From Nonomuraea muscovyensis (GTDB lineage Bacteria; Actinomycetota; Actinomycetes; Streptosporangiales; Streptosporangiaceae): a stretch of DNA of 64,000 nt. This document shows positions 28,581 to 37,410 of the stretch, one piece after another; positions within the stretch are counted from its first letter, which is position 1; each line of letters starts with the position of its first letter. The notes beneath the pieces were generated by a model, which searched no databases, was not told the origin of the DNA, and saw only the letters and a program-made list of their open reading frames with translations. The stretch is from contig NZ_JACHJB010000001.1 of the NCBI RefSeq assembly GCF_014207745.1, positions 1,054,001 through 1,118,000 of the forward strand, read 5' to 3'. A program made the position numbers and the translations under genes.

Positions 28581-29359
28581 GCCAGGACCCACCCCATCCT
28601 CAGCCCGACGACGACGCCACGCGGCGCGTCACCCGTTCCGACCTCCCCGACCAGAGCGCCGCCGCGCCCCACCCCGGCCCTGACCCGCACCCCGGCTCAG
28701 GCCCCCAGCCCGGTTCGGACGCCCACCCCGACGCGGCCCACCCCGAACCCGGCGCTTCAGGTCCGCACCCCGGCTCGGGTCCGCACCCCGGCTCAGGTCC
28801 GCACCCCGGCTCAGGTCCGCACCCCGGCTCGGGCGCCCAGCCCGGTTACGCGTACGGGCAGCCGCACACCCCGCCCGCCGGCTACCCGCCGCCCGCGCAG
28901 GGCTACCAGCAGCAGGGCCACCTGCCTCCCGGGTACCTCTACCTGCCCCCCGGCCAGGCCCATCAGCAGCCCGGCGGGTACGGCTACGGGGCCCCGCAAC
29001 AGCTCCCGCCGCACGTCCCCGGCACGTACGGCCCGCGACCCGGCAGCGACGACACCACCATGGCGATGCTCTCCCACCTGCTGGGCCTGCTCGTCTCCTG
29101 GGTCGGCCCGTTGATCATCTACCTGATGAAGAAGGACGAGGCCCCGTACGTCCGCGACCAGTCGGCCGAGGCCCTGAACTTCCAGATCACGATGTTCATC
29201 GGCTACCTGGTCGCCGGCCTGTTGTCGATCATCATCATCGGCCTGTTCCTGCTGCCGATCATCTGGATCGTCTCGTTGATCTTCCACATCCAGGCCGCGA
29301 TCGCCGCCAACCGCGGCGAGAACTACCGCTACCCGATCTCCATCCGCCTGGTCAGCTGA
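28577..29359 (+). CDS. DUF4870 membrane protein with Pro/His/Gly repeat tail
   Basis: A 260-residue product. The N-terminal half is low complexity, with repeated PHPGSG units. The C-terminal ~100 residues match DUF4870: TMAMLSHLLGLLVSWVGPLI, then DQSAEALNFQITMFIGYLVA, then GLFLLPIIWIVSLIFHIQAA. These give three to four membrane helices. The function is unknown. It converges with hemW and overlaps its 3' end by 8 nt. Confidence 0.88.
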   Translation: MSQDPPHPQPDDDATRRVTRSDLPDQSAAAPHPGPDPHPGSGPQPGSDAHPDAAHPEPGASGPHPGSGPHPGSGPHPGSGPHPGSGAQPGYAYGQPHTPPAGYPPPAQGYQQQGHLPPGYLYLPPGQAHQQPGGYGYGAPQQLPPHVPGTYGPRPGSDDTTMAMLSHLLGLLVSWVGPLIIYLMKKDEAPYVRDQSAEALNFQITMFIGYLVAGLLSIIIIGLFLLPIIWIVSLIFHIQAAIAANRGENYRYPISIRLVS

Positions 29360-30572
29360 CGAGGTCGCGCACCAGCGCGTCGGCCAGCAGCCGTCCCTCG
29401 AGCGTGAGCACCATCCGGCCCGCCCGGAACGGCTCGACCTCCAGCAGCCCGCCTCCGAGCGCCGCCGCCACGGCCGTGCGCGCTCGGGGGGCCACCTCGG
29501 CGAGCGGGTAGCCGGACGAGAGCCGGAGCTCCAGCATCAGCCGTTCGGTCTCGCGGTCCTCGTCCGCCAGCACCTCGCGCGCGTGGGCGGGCGAGACGCC
29601 GGCGGCCAGCCGCTGGGCGTAGGCGGCGGGATGCTTGACGTTCCACCAGCGGGTGCCGCCGACGTGGCTGTGCGCGCCGGGGCCGACGGCCCACCAGTCG
29701 CCGCCGGTCCAGTAGAGCAGGTTGTGGCGGCACCGGGCGTCGTCGGAGGTGGCCCAGTTGGACACCTCGTACCAGCCGAACCCCGCCTCGGCCAGCATCG
29801 CGTCGGCGATCAGGTAGCGGTCGGCGGCCACGTCGTCGTCGGGCATAGGCAGCTCGCCCCGCCTGATCCGCGCGGCCAGCCGCGTGCCCTCCTCCACGAT
29901 GAGCGAGTACGCCGAGACGTGGTCGGGCTCGGCCTCGATCGCGGCCGCCAGCGAGGCGCGCCAGTCGTCGTCGGACTCGCCGGGCGTGCTGTAGATCAGG
30001 TCGAGGTTGACGTGCTCGAACCCGGCCTTCCGCGCCTCCTGCACGGCCTGGGCGGCCCGGCCGGGGGTGTGGTGGCGGTCGAGGACCTTCAGAACGTGCT
30101 CGCGGGCGCTCTGCATGCCGAAGCTGACCCTGGTGAAGCCGCCTTCGCGCAGCCGTTCGAGCGAGGCGGGATCGACGGACTCAGGGTTGGCCTCGGTGGT
30201 CACCTCGGCGCCCGGCCGCAGCCCGAACTCCGCGTCGACGGCGGCCAGGATCCGCGCCAGGTCGCCCGGCGGCAGCAGGGTGGGTGTGCCGCCGCCGAAG
30301 AACACCGTCTCGACCGGCAGCTCGGCGTCGCCGAGGACGCGTCGTGCCAGCCTCACCTCGGCGATGGCCGTGTCGGCGTAGTCGCGGTGGGAGGCGCCGG
30401 GGCCCAGCTCGGCGGCGGTGTAGGTGTTGAAGTCGCAGTAGCCGCAGCGCGTCACGCAGAACGGCACGTGCACGTAGAAGCCGAACGGCCGCTCGCCGAG
30501 GCCGCGCAGCGCGCTGTCGGGCAGCTCGCCGGAGGCGGGGGCGGCGTCGCCGTCGGGCAGGGTGGATGGCAC
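29352..30572 (-). CDS. hemW: heme chaperone HemW (radical SAM)
   Basis: A 406-residue radical SAM protein of the HemW/HemN-like group. The cluster motif CVTRCGYCDFNTYT has the CxxxCxxC spacing. GGGTPTLLPPGDL and SVDPASLERLREGGFTRVSF are typical, as is the C-terminal HemN domain. It lacks the extra Cys of true coproporphyrinogen dehydrogenases, so a heme-trafficking role is expected. Its place near hrcA and lepA is conserved in actinobacteria. Confidence 0.95.
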   Translation of the reverse strand: MPSTLPDGDAAPASGELPDSALRGLGERPFGFYVHVPFCVTRCGYCDFNTYTAAELGPGASHRDYADTAIAEVRLARRVLGDAELPVETVFFGGGTPTLLPPGDLARILAAVDAEFGLRPGAEVTTEANPESVDPASLERLREGGFTRVSFGMQSAREHVLKVLDRHHTPGRAAQAVQEARKAGFEHVNLDLIYSTPGESDDDWRASLAAAIEAEPDHVSAYSLIVEEGTRLAARIRRGELPMPDDDVAADRYLIADAMLAEAGFGWYEVSNWATSDDARCRHNLLYWTGGDWWAVGPGAHSHVGGTRWWNVKHPAAYAQRLAAGVSPAHAREVLADEDRETERLMLELRLSSGYPLAEVAPRARTAVAAALGGGLLEVEPFRAGRMVLTLEGRLLADALVRDLVS

Positions 30573-30612
30573 GCCTTACAGTCTGCCCGCCGCCATTGAC
30601 TGCCTGGTCCAT

Positions 30613-30645
30613 CGGGCCTACAAGTACCGCTTCTACCCGACTATT
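30613..30645 (+). mobile_element. possible TnpB (IS200/IS605) N-terminal remnant
   Basis: The plus strand encodes HRAYKYRFYPT, which matches the start of IS605-type TnpB proteins (RAYK-RFYPT followed by EQ). The homology ends after these codons, and the following sequence is not TnpB-like. No other trace of the transposon remains. It lies in the 324-nt stretch between hemW and the next gene, which otherwise holds nothing I can support. Confidence 0.35.
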
Positions 30646-30896
30646 CCCGGGCATAGGCGTACACCGCCTGACTCGGCGCGCCATGATGCACCTTGTCAGC
30701 CCGCTCGTCACCGGCCAGCCCGTTGGCCCGCACCTCCACCCGATGGGACACCCCACCGTCACCCTCCCGGTCTCACTTCAGGGACCGGCGGACATCCGAA
30801 CGAAACGGCGTCACCAGGGACGCCCGGCACAGCCGGACCGACCACAGCGGGACAGCTCTCACGACCGGCACTGACAGTGCCACGAACGGGAACGTG

Positions 30897-31211
30897 TCAC
30901 GAGCGGGCGAGGGAGCCTGGCGAGGCGACTTGCAACTGCGACTCGGCGTCGAACCCGGCCAGTTGTAAGAGCGTCGTCAGGGCGGCCTGCCGGGTCTCCT
31001 CGACGGTGGCACCGCGCTCACCGAAACACTCTGCCGCCACGTCCAGCACGGCGACGACCACGGCCGCGTCGGGATAGGGCACGTCGACCAGCACCATGCC
31101 CTCCACGGCGTCACCTGTTGCGACCGCGTGCCGACGCAGCAGCCGGCGCAGCTCCTCGGCCATCGCCACACCCAGCACGGCCGCCCGCTCGAACCTCTCA
31201 GCAGCAATCAC
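30897..31211 (-). CDS. hypothetical protein (104 aa)
   Basis: From GTG 31211 (GGAGGG six bases upstream) the frame encodes VVIAAERFERAAVLGVAMAE, then MVLVDVPYPDAAVVVAVLDV, ending VASPGSLARS. It is a soluble, Ala-rich helical protein. I do not recognise the family. An upstream in-frame start (31271) is possible but has no ribosome-binding site. It is isolated between hemW and a TetR gene. Confidence 0.5.
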   Translation of the reverse strand: MIAAERFERAAVLGVAMAEELRRLLRRHAVATGDAVEGMVLVDVPYPDAAVVVAVLDVAAECFGERGATVEETRQAALTTLLQLAGFDAESQLQVASPGSLARS

Positions 31212-31406
31212 GACATACCCTCCAGTCGCACGCGTGTTCGATTTCCTCAAGGTAGCCTGTGCCACCGACAAAATCGTGAGCCCCGGCTTCGACCGCGTCG
31301 CGAAGGAGTGAGGTGCAGGTCGCGGAGGGGGAACGAGTGGCGTTGATGGGAGACGAGCCCGTCCTACATCCAGGACGCGGCCCCCGGAAAGCGCCAGGCC
31401 TCCTCT

Positions 31407-32045
31407 TTACGACAGAGATTCCCCGTTCGTCGCGCCCGCATGGCTGTGATCGTCCTGAGCGGCTCTGGCGGCCATGTCGAGAACGAGGCGAGCAGTGGCG
31501 TCCAGCATGGCCGGGTCGGCCGCGCGGTCGCTGACGAGAGTGCGGTAGTAGAGCGGGCCGAGCAGGAGATCCAGCAGGCAGTCGACGAACTCGTCGTCCA
31601 TGTGGCGGCAGGTGTGGCGCTCAAGGACGGCGCGCAGCCCGGCCCGGTCTCGTTCCCGCTGTTCGCGCAGGAACCCCTCACGCAACGCCCGGGCGGTGGC
31701 CGGGCTGGTCTGCGCGTGGCCGAGCAGCGCCTGGAGCACCTGGCCGGCGGGTTCGTGGAAGAAGTCGTCGATGCGCCGCAGCTGCCGCTGAAGCTCTTCC
31801 TCGGCGGGACCGGAACCGAGCTGCCAGGTCAGCCCCTCCTGGGCGTCACCGGAGAGAGTGTCCAGGAGAATGTCGACCTTGGATTTCCACCAGCGGTAGA
31901 GGGTCTGCTTGGCGACGCCGGCCCGGGCGGCGATGCCTTCGATCGTGACGCCGTCGAACCCGCGTTCGACCAGAAGGTCGTCGGCGGCGTTGAGCACGGC
32001 GAGCCGAATGCTCTCGCTGCGCTTGGGCCCTGTCCGGCTCACCAC
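31407..32045 (-). CDS. TetR-family transcriptional regulator
   Basis: A regulator of ~212 residues. The helix-turn-helix is GFDGVTIEGIAARAGVAKQT with LYRWWKSK. The rest is a helical ligand domain of the TetR_C type. GTG 32045 (MVSRTGPKRSES) gives a normal short arm before the helix-turn-helix; an upstream ATG at 32144 would add 33 unusual residues. It lies 111 nt downstream of an MFS exporter gene on the same strand, so it probably represses that operon, including itself, through the palindrome at 33430. Confidence 0.88.
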   Translation of the reverse strand: MVSRTGPKRSESIRLAVLNAADDLLVERGFDGVTIEGIAARAGVAKQTLYRWWKSKVDILLDTLSGDAQEGLTWQLGSGPAEEELQRQLRRIDDFFHEPAGQVLQALLGHAQTSPATARALREGFLREQRERDRAGLRAVLERHTCRHMDDEFVDCLLDLLLGPLYYRTLVSDRAADPAMLDATARLVLDMAARAAQDDHSHAGATNGESLS

Positions 32046-32156
32046 GGCCGATCCGCCCGTGGCGGGCTGGGGCGCGTGATCGACAGGGATGGTCGTGCTC
32101 CTTCTCGGATTCGTCCCGGCGGCCCCATTCTGGCACAGGCGCATCGCCGTCAGCGG

Positions 32157-33377
32157 TCAGCGCTTCGTCCGGGCACCCCTGAGGCTGAGCAGCACGCCCA
32201 TGGCCAGCACCCCCACCACCAGGCTGAAGATCTGTCCTGTGGGAGCCAGGCTCCAGAGGTGGATCAGCACCCCCACCCCGATCGCCGGCACCGCCAGCAT
32301 CGCGTACAGGATCGCGAAGAAGGTCGACACGGAGGCCCCCCGGTACTGCGGTGCGGAGCGGGTGGTGATGGCCCCGACGCCGTGCCCGAGGGCCACGCCG
32401 GTGGCCAGCCCGTTGACGGCGGCACCGGCCAGCAGCGGGAGGAGCGAGGTCGTGGCCAGGGCGGCTGCGATCAGAGCGGCGGCGGTGGTCAAGCCAAGAC
32501 AGGCCGCGGGCAGGGCGACCGCGGACTTGACGGCACGGACCAGCAGCTGGCCCAGGGCCGTGCAGGCGAACGCGATGAAGACCACCAGACCGGTCAGCGC
32601 ATGGCTCGACTGGTGCAGCAACGTGCTCAGGAACAGCCCGGTCACCGCCGTCAGAACGCCCAGCACGGCGAAGCCGGCTCCCGCCGCCATCCCCGAGCGC
32701 AGGAACTCCGCCCGGATCTCGCCGGGGATGTGCAGCGGCTGAACCTGCCAGGTGAAGCCGGAGCGATGCGTGGCGCTCTCCCGGGAAGTCGCCACACCCA
32801 GCAGCCCCAGCAACGCCAGGACGCCGATGACCCACCAGGGGGTACGCAGTGGCGCGGGCGCCAGATCGGCCAGGATCCCGGCTAGGAGGGTCCCGCAGGC
32901 CAGGCCGCCCATGTTGGCGAACAACGCGATGGTGGCGGGGCGAACCCGGGCGTCCGGTCCGATCAACTCGGCGAGCGCGGCCGTGGCGGCGCCCGTGACC
33001 AGCGCCGCCGAGAATCCCGACACCACGCGAGCCAGGAGCAGCACCGTGACGCTCTGCGCCAGCAGGAAGATCGCGGCCGCGACCAGCGACAGGGCTGTGG
33101 CGATCAGGAGCGTGGGACGCCGGCCGATCTGATCGGACAGCCGCCCGAACAGCAGCAGGCCGGCCACCACTCCGACGGCGTAGACGGCGAACACCACTGT
33201 GACGGTGATCGGCGAGAAGGCGAACGCCCGCCCGTACAGCGGGTACAGCGGCGTCGGTGCGGTCGTCCCCGCCATGGTGATCCAGAAGGCGAAGGCCACC
33301 GCCACCGCGGCTCCGCCCGTGGGGCGGCGGCGTGCGGCGGCCTTCGCCGCGGCGATGTCGACAGGAAATTCAGGCAT
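32157..33377 (-). CDS. MFS drug-efflux transporter
   Basis: A 406-residue major facilitator with about 12 hydrophobic helices. Motif A is LLFGRLSDQIGRRPTLL between helices 2 and 3. The N-terminus is short and cytosolic (MPEFPVDIAAAKAAARRR). It is likely a proton-coupled exporter; the substrate is unknown. Together with the downstream tetR it forms a two-gene efflux operon. Confidence 0.88.
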   Translation of the reverse strand: MPEFPVDIAAAKAAARRRPTGGAAVAVAFAFWITMAGTTAPTPLYPLYGRAFAFSPITVTVVFAVYAVGVVAGLLLFGRLSDQIGRRPTLLIATALSLVAAAIFLLAQSVTVLLLARVVSGFSAALVTGAATAALAELIGPDARVRPATIALFANMGGLACGTLLAGILADLAPAPLRTPWWVIGVLALLGLLGVATSRESATHRSGFTWQVQPLHIPGEIRAEFLRSGMAAGAGFAVLGVLTAVTGLFLSTLLHQSSHALTGLVVFIAFACTALGQLLVRAVKSAVALPAACLGLTTAAALIAAALATTSLLPLLAGAAVNGLATGVALGHGVGAITTRSAPQYRGASVSTFFAILYAMLAVPAIGVGVLIHLWSLAPTGQIFSLVVGVLAMGVLLSLRGARTKR

Positions 33378-33429
33378 GAAACGGCCTCACTCGCTCTCCA
33401 GGATTCGTACGTGCTGACATCCAAGAGAG

Positions 33430-33458
33430 TAGACTCAACGTTGCGTCTATTCAACAGG
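33430..33458 (-). promoter_or_regulatory. promoter with TetR-type operator in its spacer
   Basis: TAGACTCAACGTTGCGTCTA (33430-33449) is a 20-bp palindrome with only one mismatched pair. On the minus strand it overlaps a promoter-like TTGAAT, 17 nt, TACTCT, so the operator fills the gap between the -35 and -10 boxes of the MFS/tetR operon. Binding there would block RNA polymerase directly. The ~440 nt from here to the lepA stop hold no gene I can support. Confidence 0.65.
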
Positions 33459-33900
33459 ACGGCCCTCTGCACGGCGAGAAGGACGGGATGACGCCAGGAC
33501 TGGAGGCACCAGCCGCGTGGACCGCGGTACGGGAAGAGGCGACAGGCCCTGCTGACGGCCAGCCTGCGGAGGTGCACGCTCGTGCGAGAGTGCTGGCGGT
33601 CCGGCGACGGCGGCGGCCGTCCGGGGACGGTCGCGGTGGCGTCCCGGGGCGGTCACGGTCCCGGCGGCCCGCACAACGACACAGGCCGGAAACGGCGGTG
33701 CGCGGCGGGACGGCGGCGGTCCCGCCCTGGCCCTACTCGCCGGGAGGAGAGCGTGCGGCACCGTTACGGCGCAGCCCGGCGTGGCCTCGCGGACCTCGCC
33801 GGACCACGTGCCGCGTGCCGACAGGCCCGGCACGCCGCCGGGTGCGCTCTCGCGACCTGGCGGGCCGTACGGCGCGAAAGGCAGGGCCCGTCTGGACCCG

Positions 33901-35733
33901 CTACTTCTTGGACTTGTCGACGGCGCCGGAGTCGGTGGACAGGGCGGCGACGAACGCCTCCTGCGGCACCTCGACCCGGCCCACCATCTTCATCCGCTTC
34001 TTGCCTTCCTTCTGCTTCTCCAGCAGCTTGCGCTTACGCGAGATGTCGCCGCCGTAGCACTTGGCGAGGACGTCCTTGCGGATGGCGCGGATGTTCTCGC
34101 GGGCGATGACGCGGGCGCCGATGGCGGCCTGGATCGGCACCTCGAACTGCTGCCGCGGGATCAGCTCGCGCAGTTTCTTGGCCATGTCGACCCCGTAGGC
34201 GTACGCCTTGTCCTTGTGCACGATCGCGCTGAAGGCGTCGACCGCCTCGCCCTGCAGGAGGATGTCGACCTTGACCAGGTCGGCCTCGGCCTCGCCGGCG
34301 GGCTCGTAGTCGAGCGAGGCGTAGCCGCGGGTGCGCGACTTGAGCTGGTCGAAGAAGTCGAAGATGATCTCGCCGAGGGGCAGCGTGTAGCGGATCTCGA
34401 CGCGGTCCTCCGACAGGTAGTCCATGCCCTGGAGCTGGCCGCGCCGCCCCTGGCAGATCTCCATGATCGCGCCGATGAACTCGGCCGGGGCGAGGATCGT
34501 CGACTTGGTGACCGGCTCGAAGACCTGGGCGATCTTGCCGCCCGTCGGGAACTCCGACGGGTTGGTGACGGTCAGCTCGCTGCCGTCCTCCATGACGACG
34601 CGGTAGACGACGTTGGGCGCGGTCGAGATCAGCGACAGGCCGAACTCCCGCTCCAGCCGCTCGCGGACGATCTCCATGTGCAGCAGGCCCAGGAAGCCCA
34701 CCCGGAACCCGAAGCCGAGCGCGGCGGAGGTCTCCGGCTCGTAGACCAGCGCGGCGTCGTTGAGCTGGAGCTTGTCGAGCGCCTCGCGCAGCTCGGGGTA
34801 CTCGTCGCCGTCGATGGGATACAGGCCGGAGAACACCATGGGCTTGGGGTGCTCGTAGCCCGCCAGCATCTCGCGGGCCGACTTGGCGGCCGAGGTGACG
34901 GTGTCACCGACCCGGGACTGGCGCACGTCCTTCACGCCGGTGATCAGGTAGCCCACCTCGCCGACGCCGAGCCCGCGCTCGGACGGCTTGGGCTCGGGCG
35001 AGATGACGCCGATCTCCAGCGTCTCGTGGGTGGCGCTGGTGGACATCATGAGGATGCGCTCGCGCTTGCTCAGGTGCCCGTCGATCACCCGGACGTACGT
35101 CACGACGCCCCGGTAGGTGTCGTACACCGAGTCGAAGATCAGCGCCCGGGCGGCGGCGTCGGCGTCGCCGACGGGCGGCGGCACGGAGGCGACCACGTGG
35201 TCGAGCAGCTCGCGCACGCCCTCGCCGGTCTTGCCGGAGACGCGCAGCACGTCGGACGGCTCGCAGCCGATGAGGCCGGCGAGCTCCTCGGCGAACTTCT
35301 CCGGCTGCGCGGCGGGCAGGTCGATCTTGTTGAGGACGGGGATGATGTGCAGGTCGGCGTTCATGGCCAGGTAGAGGTTGGCCAGCGTCTGCGCCTCGAT
35401 GCCCTGGGCGGCGTCGACCAGCAGGATCGCGCCCTCACAGGCCTGCAGCGACCGTGACACCTCGTAGGTGAAGTCGACGTGGCCGGGCGTGTCGATCATG
35501 TTGAGCACGTGGCCGTCCCACGGGAGGCGGACGGCCTGGGACTTGATCGTGATGCCGCGCTCGCGCTCGATGTCCATCCGGTCGAGATACTGGGCGCGCA
35601 TGGAGCGGTCGTCGACCACGCCGGTGATCTGCAGCATCCGGTCGGCAAGGGTCGACTTGCCGTGGTCGATGTGCGCGATGATGCAGAAGTTGCGGATCAC
35701 CGCGGGGTCGGTCTGGCCAGGCTGAGTGCGCAC
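33901..35733 (-). CDS. lepA: elongation factor 4 (LepA)
   Basis: A ~610-residue translational GTPase that back-translocates or helps assemble ribosomes. The G motifs are [22 protein letters not shown] and [20 protein letters not shown] (switch I) and the LepA-specific C-terminus ending [20 protein letters not shown] are present. Start GTG 35733 ([10 protein letters not shown]) is chosen by homology; TTG 35763 is an alternative. It is divergent from the GH18-like gene. Confidence 0.96.
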   Translation of the reverse strand: MRTQPGQTDPAVIRNFCIIAHIDHGKSTLADRMLQITGVVDDRSMRAQYLDRMDIERERGITIKSQAVRLPWDGHVLNMIDTPGHVDFTYEVSRSLQACEGAILLVDAAQGIEAQTLANLYLAMNADLHIIPVLNKIDLPAAQPEKFAEELAGLIGCEPSDVLRVSGKTGEGVRELLDHVVASVPPPVGDADAAARALIFDSVYDTYRGVVTYVRVIDGHLSKRERILMMSTSATHETLEIGVISPEPKPSERGLGVGEVGYLITGVKDVRQSRVGDTVTSAAKSAREMLAGYEHPKPMVFSGLYPIDGDEYPELREALDKLQLNDAALVYEPETSAALGFGFRVGFLGLLHMEIVRERLEREFGLSLISTAPNVVYRVVMEDGSELTVTNPSEFPTGGKIAQVFEPVTKSTILAPAEFIGAIMEICQGRRGQLQGMDYLSEDRVEIRYTLPLGEIIFDFFDQLKSRTRGYASLDYEPAGEAEADLVKVDILLQGEAVDAFSAIVHKDKAYAYGVDMAKKLRELIPRQQFEVPIQAAIGARVIARENIRAIRKDVLAKCYGGDISRKRKLLEKQKEGKKRMKMVGRVEVPQEAFVAALSTDSGAVDKSKK

Positions 35734-35788
35734 CGAAGTCCGTTTCGACAGGGTTGAGGTCAAGCGTCTTTCATGGTGACATGCCCGG

Positions 35789-36790
35789 GTGATCTCCCGA
35801 ACCGTCATCCGCCGCGGCCTGCGCCTGCTCGCGCTTGCCTTGGTCGTCGTGGTCGCGCTGGTCGGCCTACTGGTCGGCCTGGTGGCCGGCGCGTTCCGTG
35901 CCCAGTTTACCGGCGCGCCCGCGGAGTGGGCGAAGAGCACGGGGAACGACGCCCTCTGGATGGGGCACATGTGGGTGGACGGGCGCCGCACGGAGCCGGA
36001 TGTGGAGGCTCTGGCGGTCCGGTTGCGCGACACCGGGATCAGGGACCTGTACGTCCATGCGGGGCCGTTCGAGGCCGATGGCCGGTTGGATCCCGCCAAG
36101 TATCCCAACGCCCGCGATTTCCTTGCGTGGGTGCGTGAGCACCTGCCCGGGGTCCGCGTCTCCGCCTGGCTCGGCCAGAAGGTGGACGGCACGCTCGACC
36201 TCGACGACGCCCGGTCCCGGGCGAATGTGCTCGACGGGGTAGGCGAGATCGCGAAGACGGGCTTCGACGGCGTCCACTACAACTTCGAGCCCATCGGCAG
36301 CGGCGACGAGGAGTTCCTCGACCTGCTCGACCGCACCCGGCCGCTGACCCGGCTGCTGTCCACCTCGACACCGCAGATCGAGCCGTACCCGCTCATGCGC
36401 CCGGGCACCCGCGCGGTGCTCGACCACGACAAGTACTGGTCACAGGACTACTTCAGGAGTGTGGCCGGCCGCGTCGACCAGATCGCGGTGATGGCCTACG
36501 ACTCCGGCATGCCGCTGGAGTCGCTCTACGGCGGGCACGTCGTGCGCCAGGCCGGACTGGCGCTCGACCTGGTGCCCGAGGGCAAGCACCTGTTCGTCGG
36601 CGCCCCCGCCTACCACGACCACGGCCTCCCGCTGGGCGACCACGCCGAGAGCGTGGCCGTCACGGCGCGGGCCGCCAAGCTGGCCCTGTCGGAGCACGGG
36701 AGGCGCGAGAGATTCGGCCTTGCGCTGTACGTGGACTTCGCCGCGACGGAGGAGGACTGGAGGGAGTACGCTACCCACTGGCTCATCTGA
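35789..36790 (+). CDS. membrane-anchored GH18-like protein
   Basis: A 333-residue product from GTG 35789. An N-terminal hydrophobic helix ([20 protein letters not shown]) serves as signal or anchor. The rest is a TIM-barrel like glycoside hydrolase 18: [20 protein letters not shown] (the acidic catalytic region at strand 4, though the classic DxxDxDxE is replaced by D-V-Y-F-P), [20 protein letters not shown] (strand 6) and [19 protein letters not shown]. Because the catalytic Glu pattern is altered, activity is uncertain; it may bind rather than cut glycan. Confidence 0.75.
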   Translation: MISRTVIRRGLRLLALALVVVVALVGLLVGLVAGAFRAQFTGAPAEWAKSTGNDALWMGHMWVDGRRTEPDVEALAVRLRDTGIRDLYVHAGPFEADGRLDPAKYPNARDFLAWVREHLPGVRVSAWLGQKVDGTLDLDDARSRANVLDGVGEIAKTGFDGVHYNFEPIGSGDEEFLDLLDRTRPLTRLLSTSTPQIEPYPLMRPGTRAVLDHDKYWSQDYFRSVAGRVDQIAVMAYDSGMPLESLYGGHVVRQAGLALDLVPEGKHLFVGAPAYHDHGLPLGDHAESVAVTARAAKLALSEHGRRERFGLALYVDFAATEEDWREYATHWLI

Positions 36791-36813
36791 CGGAGCTCAC
36801 CCGGGTCGTTGAT

Positions 36814-36843
36814 TTGAGCAGCCACCTGGGTTATTGGTAATCT
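36814..36843 (+). promoter_or_regulatory. likely rpsT promoter
   Basis: TTGAGC (36814-36819), 18 nt, then TAATCT (36838-36843), close to the actinobacterial housekeeping sigma consensus. It lies 77 nt before the rpsT start. The leader between them is short and GC-rich. Confidence 0.5.
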
Positions 36844-36919
36844 GTTCAACTGCGTGTGGCGCGCCCTCTCTCGAGCCCGCGCGCCCCATCCATCACCAGA
36901 CCTTCACCGAGGCTTCTTC

Positions 36920-37189
36920 GTGGCGAACATCAAGTCCCAGATCAAGCGTAACAAGCAGAACGAGAAGGCTCGCCTGCGCAACAAGGCGGTCAAGTCGTCC
37001 CTGAAGACGGCGGTCCGCAAGTTCCGCGAGGCCGCCGAGCAGGGCGACGTCGAGCAGGCCGTCGCGCTCCAGCGCGTCGCGGCCCGCCAGCTCGACAAGG
37101 CCGTCAGCAAGGGCGTCATCCACAAGAACCAGGCCGCCAACCGCAAGTCGGCGATCGCCAAGCAGGCCTCCGAGCTGGCCGCCAAGTAG
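36920..37189 (+). CDS. rpsT: 30S ribosomal protein S20
   Basis: An 89-residue ribosomal protein S20 of normal length. It begins with GTG 36920 ([20 protein letters not shown]), with GAGG about 8 nt upstream. The conserved central [11 protein letters not shown] and terminal [16 protein letters not shown] are present. It binds the 5' domain of 16S rRNA. It sits alone between its promoter and a terminator. Confidence 0.98.
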   Translation: MANIKSQIKRNKQNEKARLRNKAVKSSLKTAVRKFREAAEQGDVEQAVALQRVAARQLDKAVSKGVIHKNQAANRKSAIAKQASELAAK

Positions 37190-37218
37190 TCACGGCGTCC
37201 CGCCTGGTTCGGCCTGAG

Positions 37219-37251
37219 CGCCGCACTCCCGCTTCCGGAGTGCGGCGTTTT
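37219..37251 (+). terminator. intrinsic terminator after rpsT
   Basis: CGCCGCACTCC pairs with GGAGTGCGGCG across a 7-nt loop and is followed by TTTTCGTTT. It lies 30 nt behind the rpsT stop codon. Confidence 0.9.
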
Positions 37252-37295
37252 CGTTTCCCCGGCCGAGCCGGCCGCCGGGGCGTTTGTAACAGTTT

Positions 37296-37327
37296 CGATA
37301 TCACATCGGCGTCGCCGCGACATATCG
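37296..37327. promoter_or_regulatory. 32-bp dyad upstream of the ABC exporter operon
   Basis: CGATAT (37296-37301) and ATATCG (37322-37327) flank an inner perfect dyad, CGGCG-T-CGCCG. The whole element lies about 84-115 nt before the exporter start and between it and the rpsT terminator. It is a candidate binding site for the regulator of the operon, which is not obvious in the neighbourhood. Confidence 0.35.
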
Positions 37328-37410
37328 GCTCCGTCACCCCTTGCCAAGATCCCTTGCCCGCCTCACCGGCATGTTCAAAGGTGCACTCAACGGGGTGAAG
37401 GGGGACACAT

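Noticed and set aside
31313..31534. Plus-strand frame MQVAEGERVALMGDEP as a possible DUF397 protein
   Set aside because: The DUF397 signature (VAVRDSKDP...FT--EW) is absent and the frame runs antisense into the tetR gene.
33488..34057. Plus-strand frames in the gap before lepA
   Set aside because: Arg/Pro/Gly-rich composition in all frames, no Shine-Dalgarno, no recognisable protein; the stretch is treated as non-coding.
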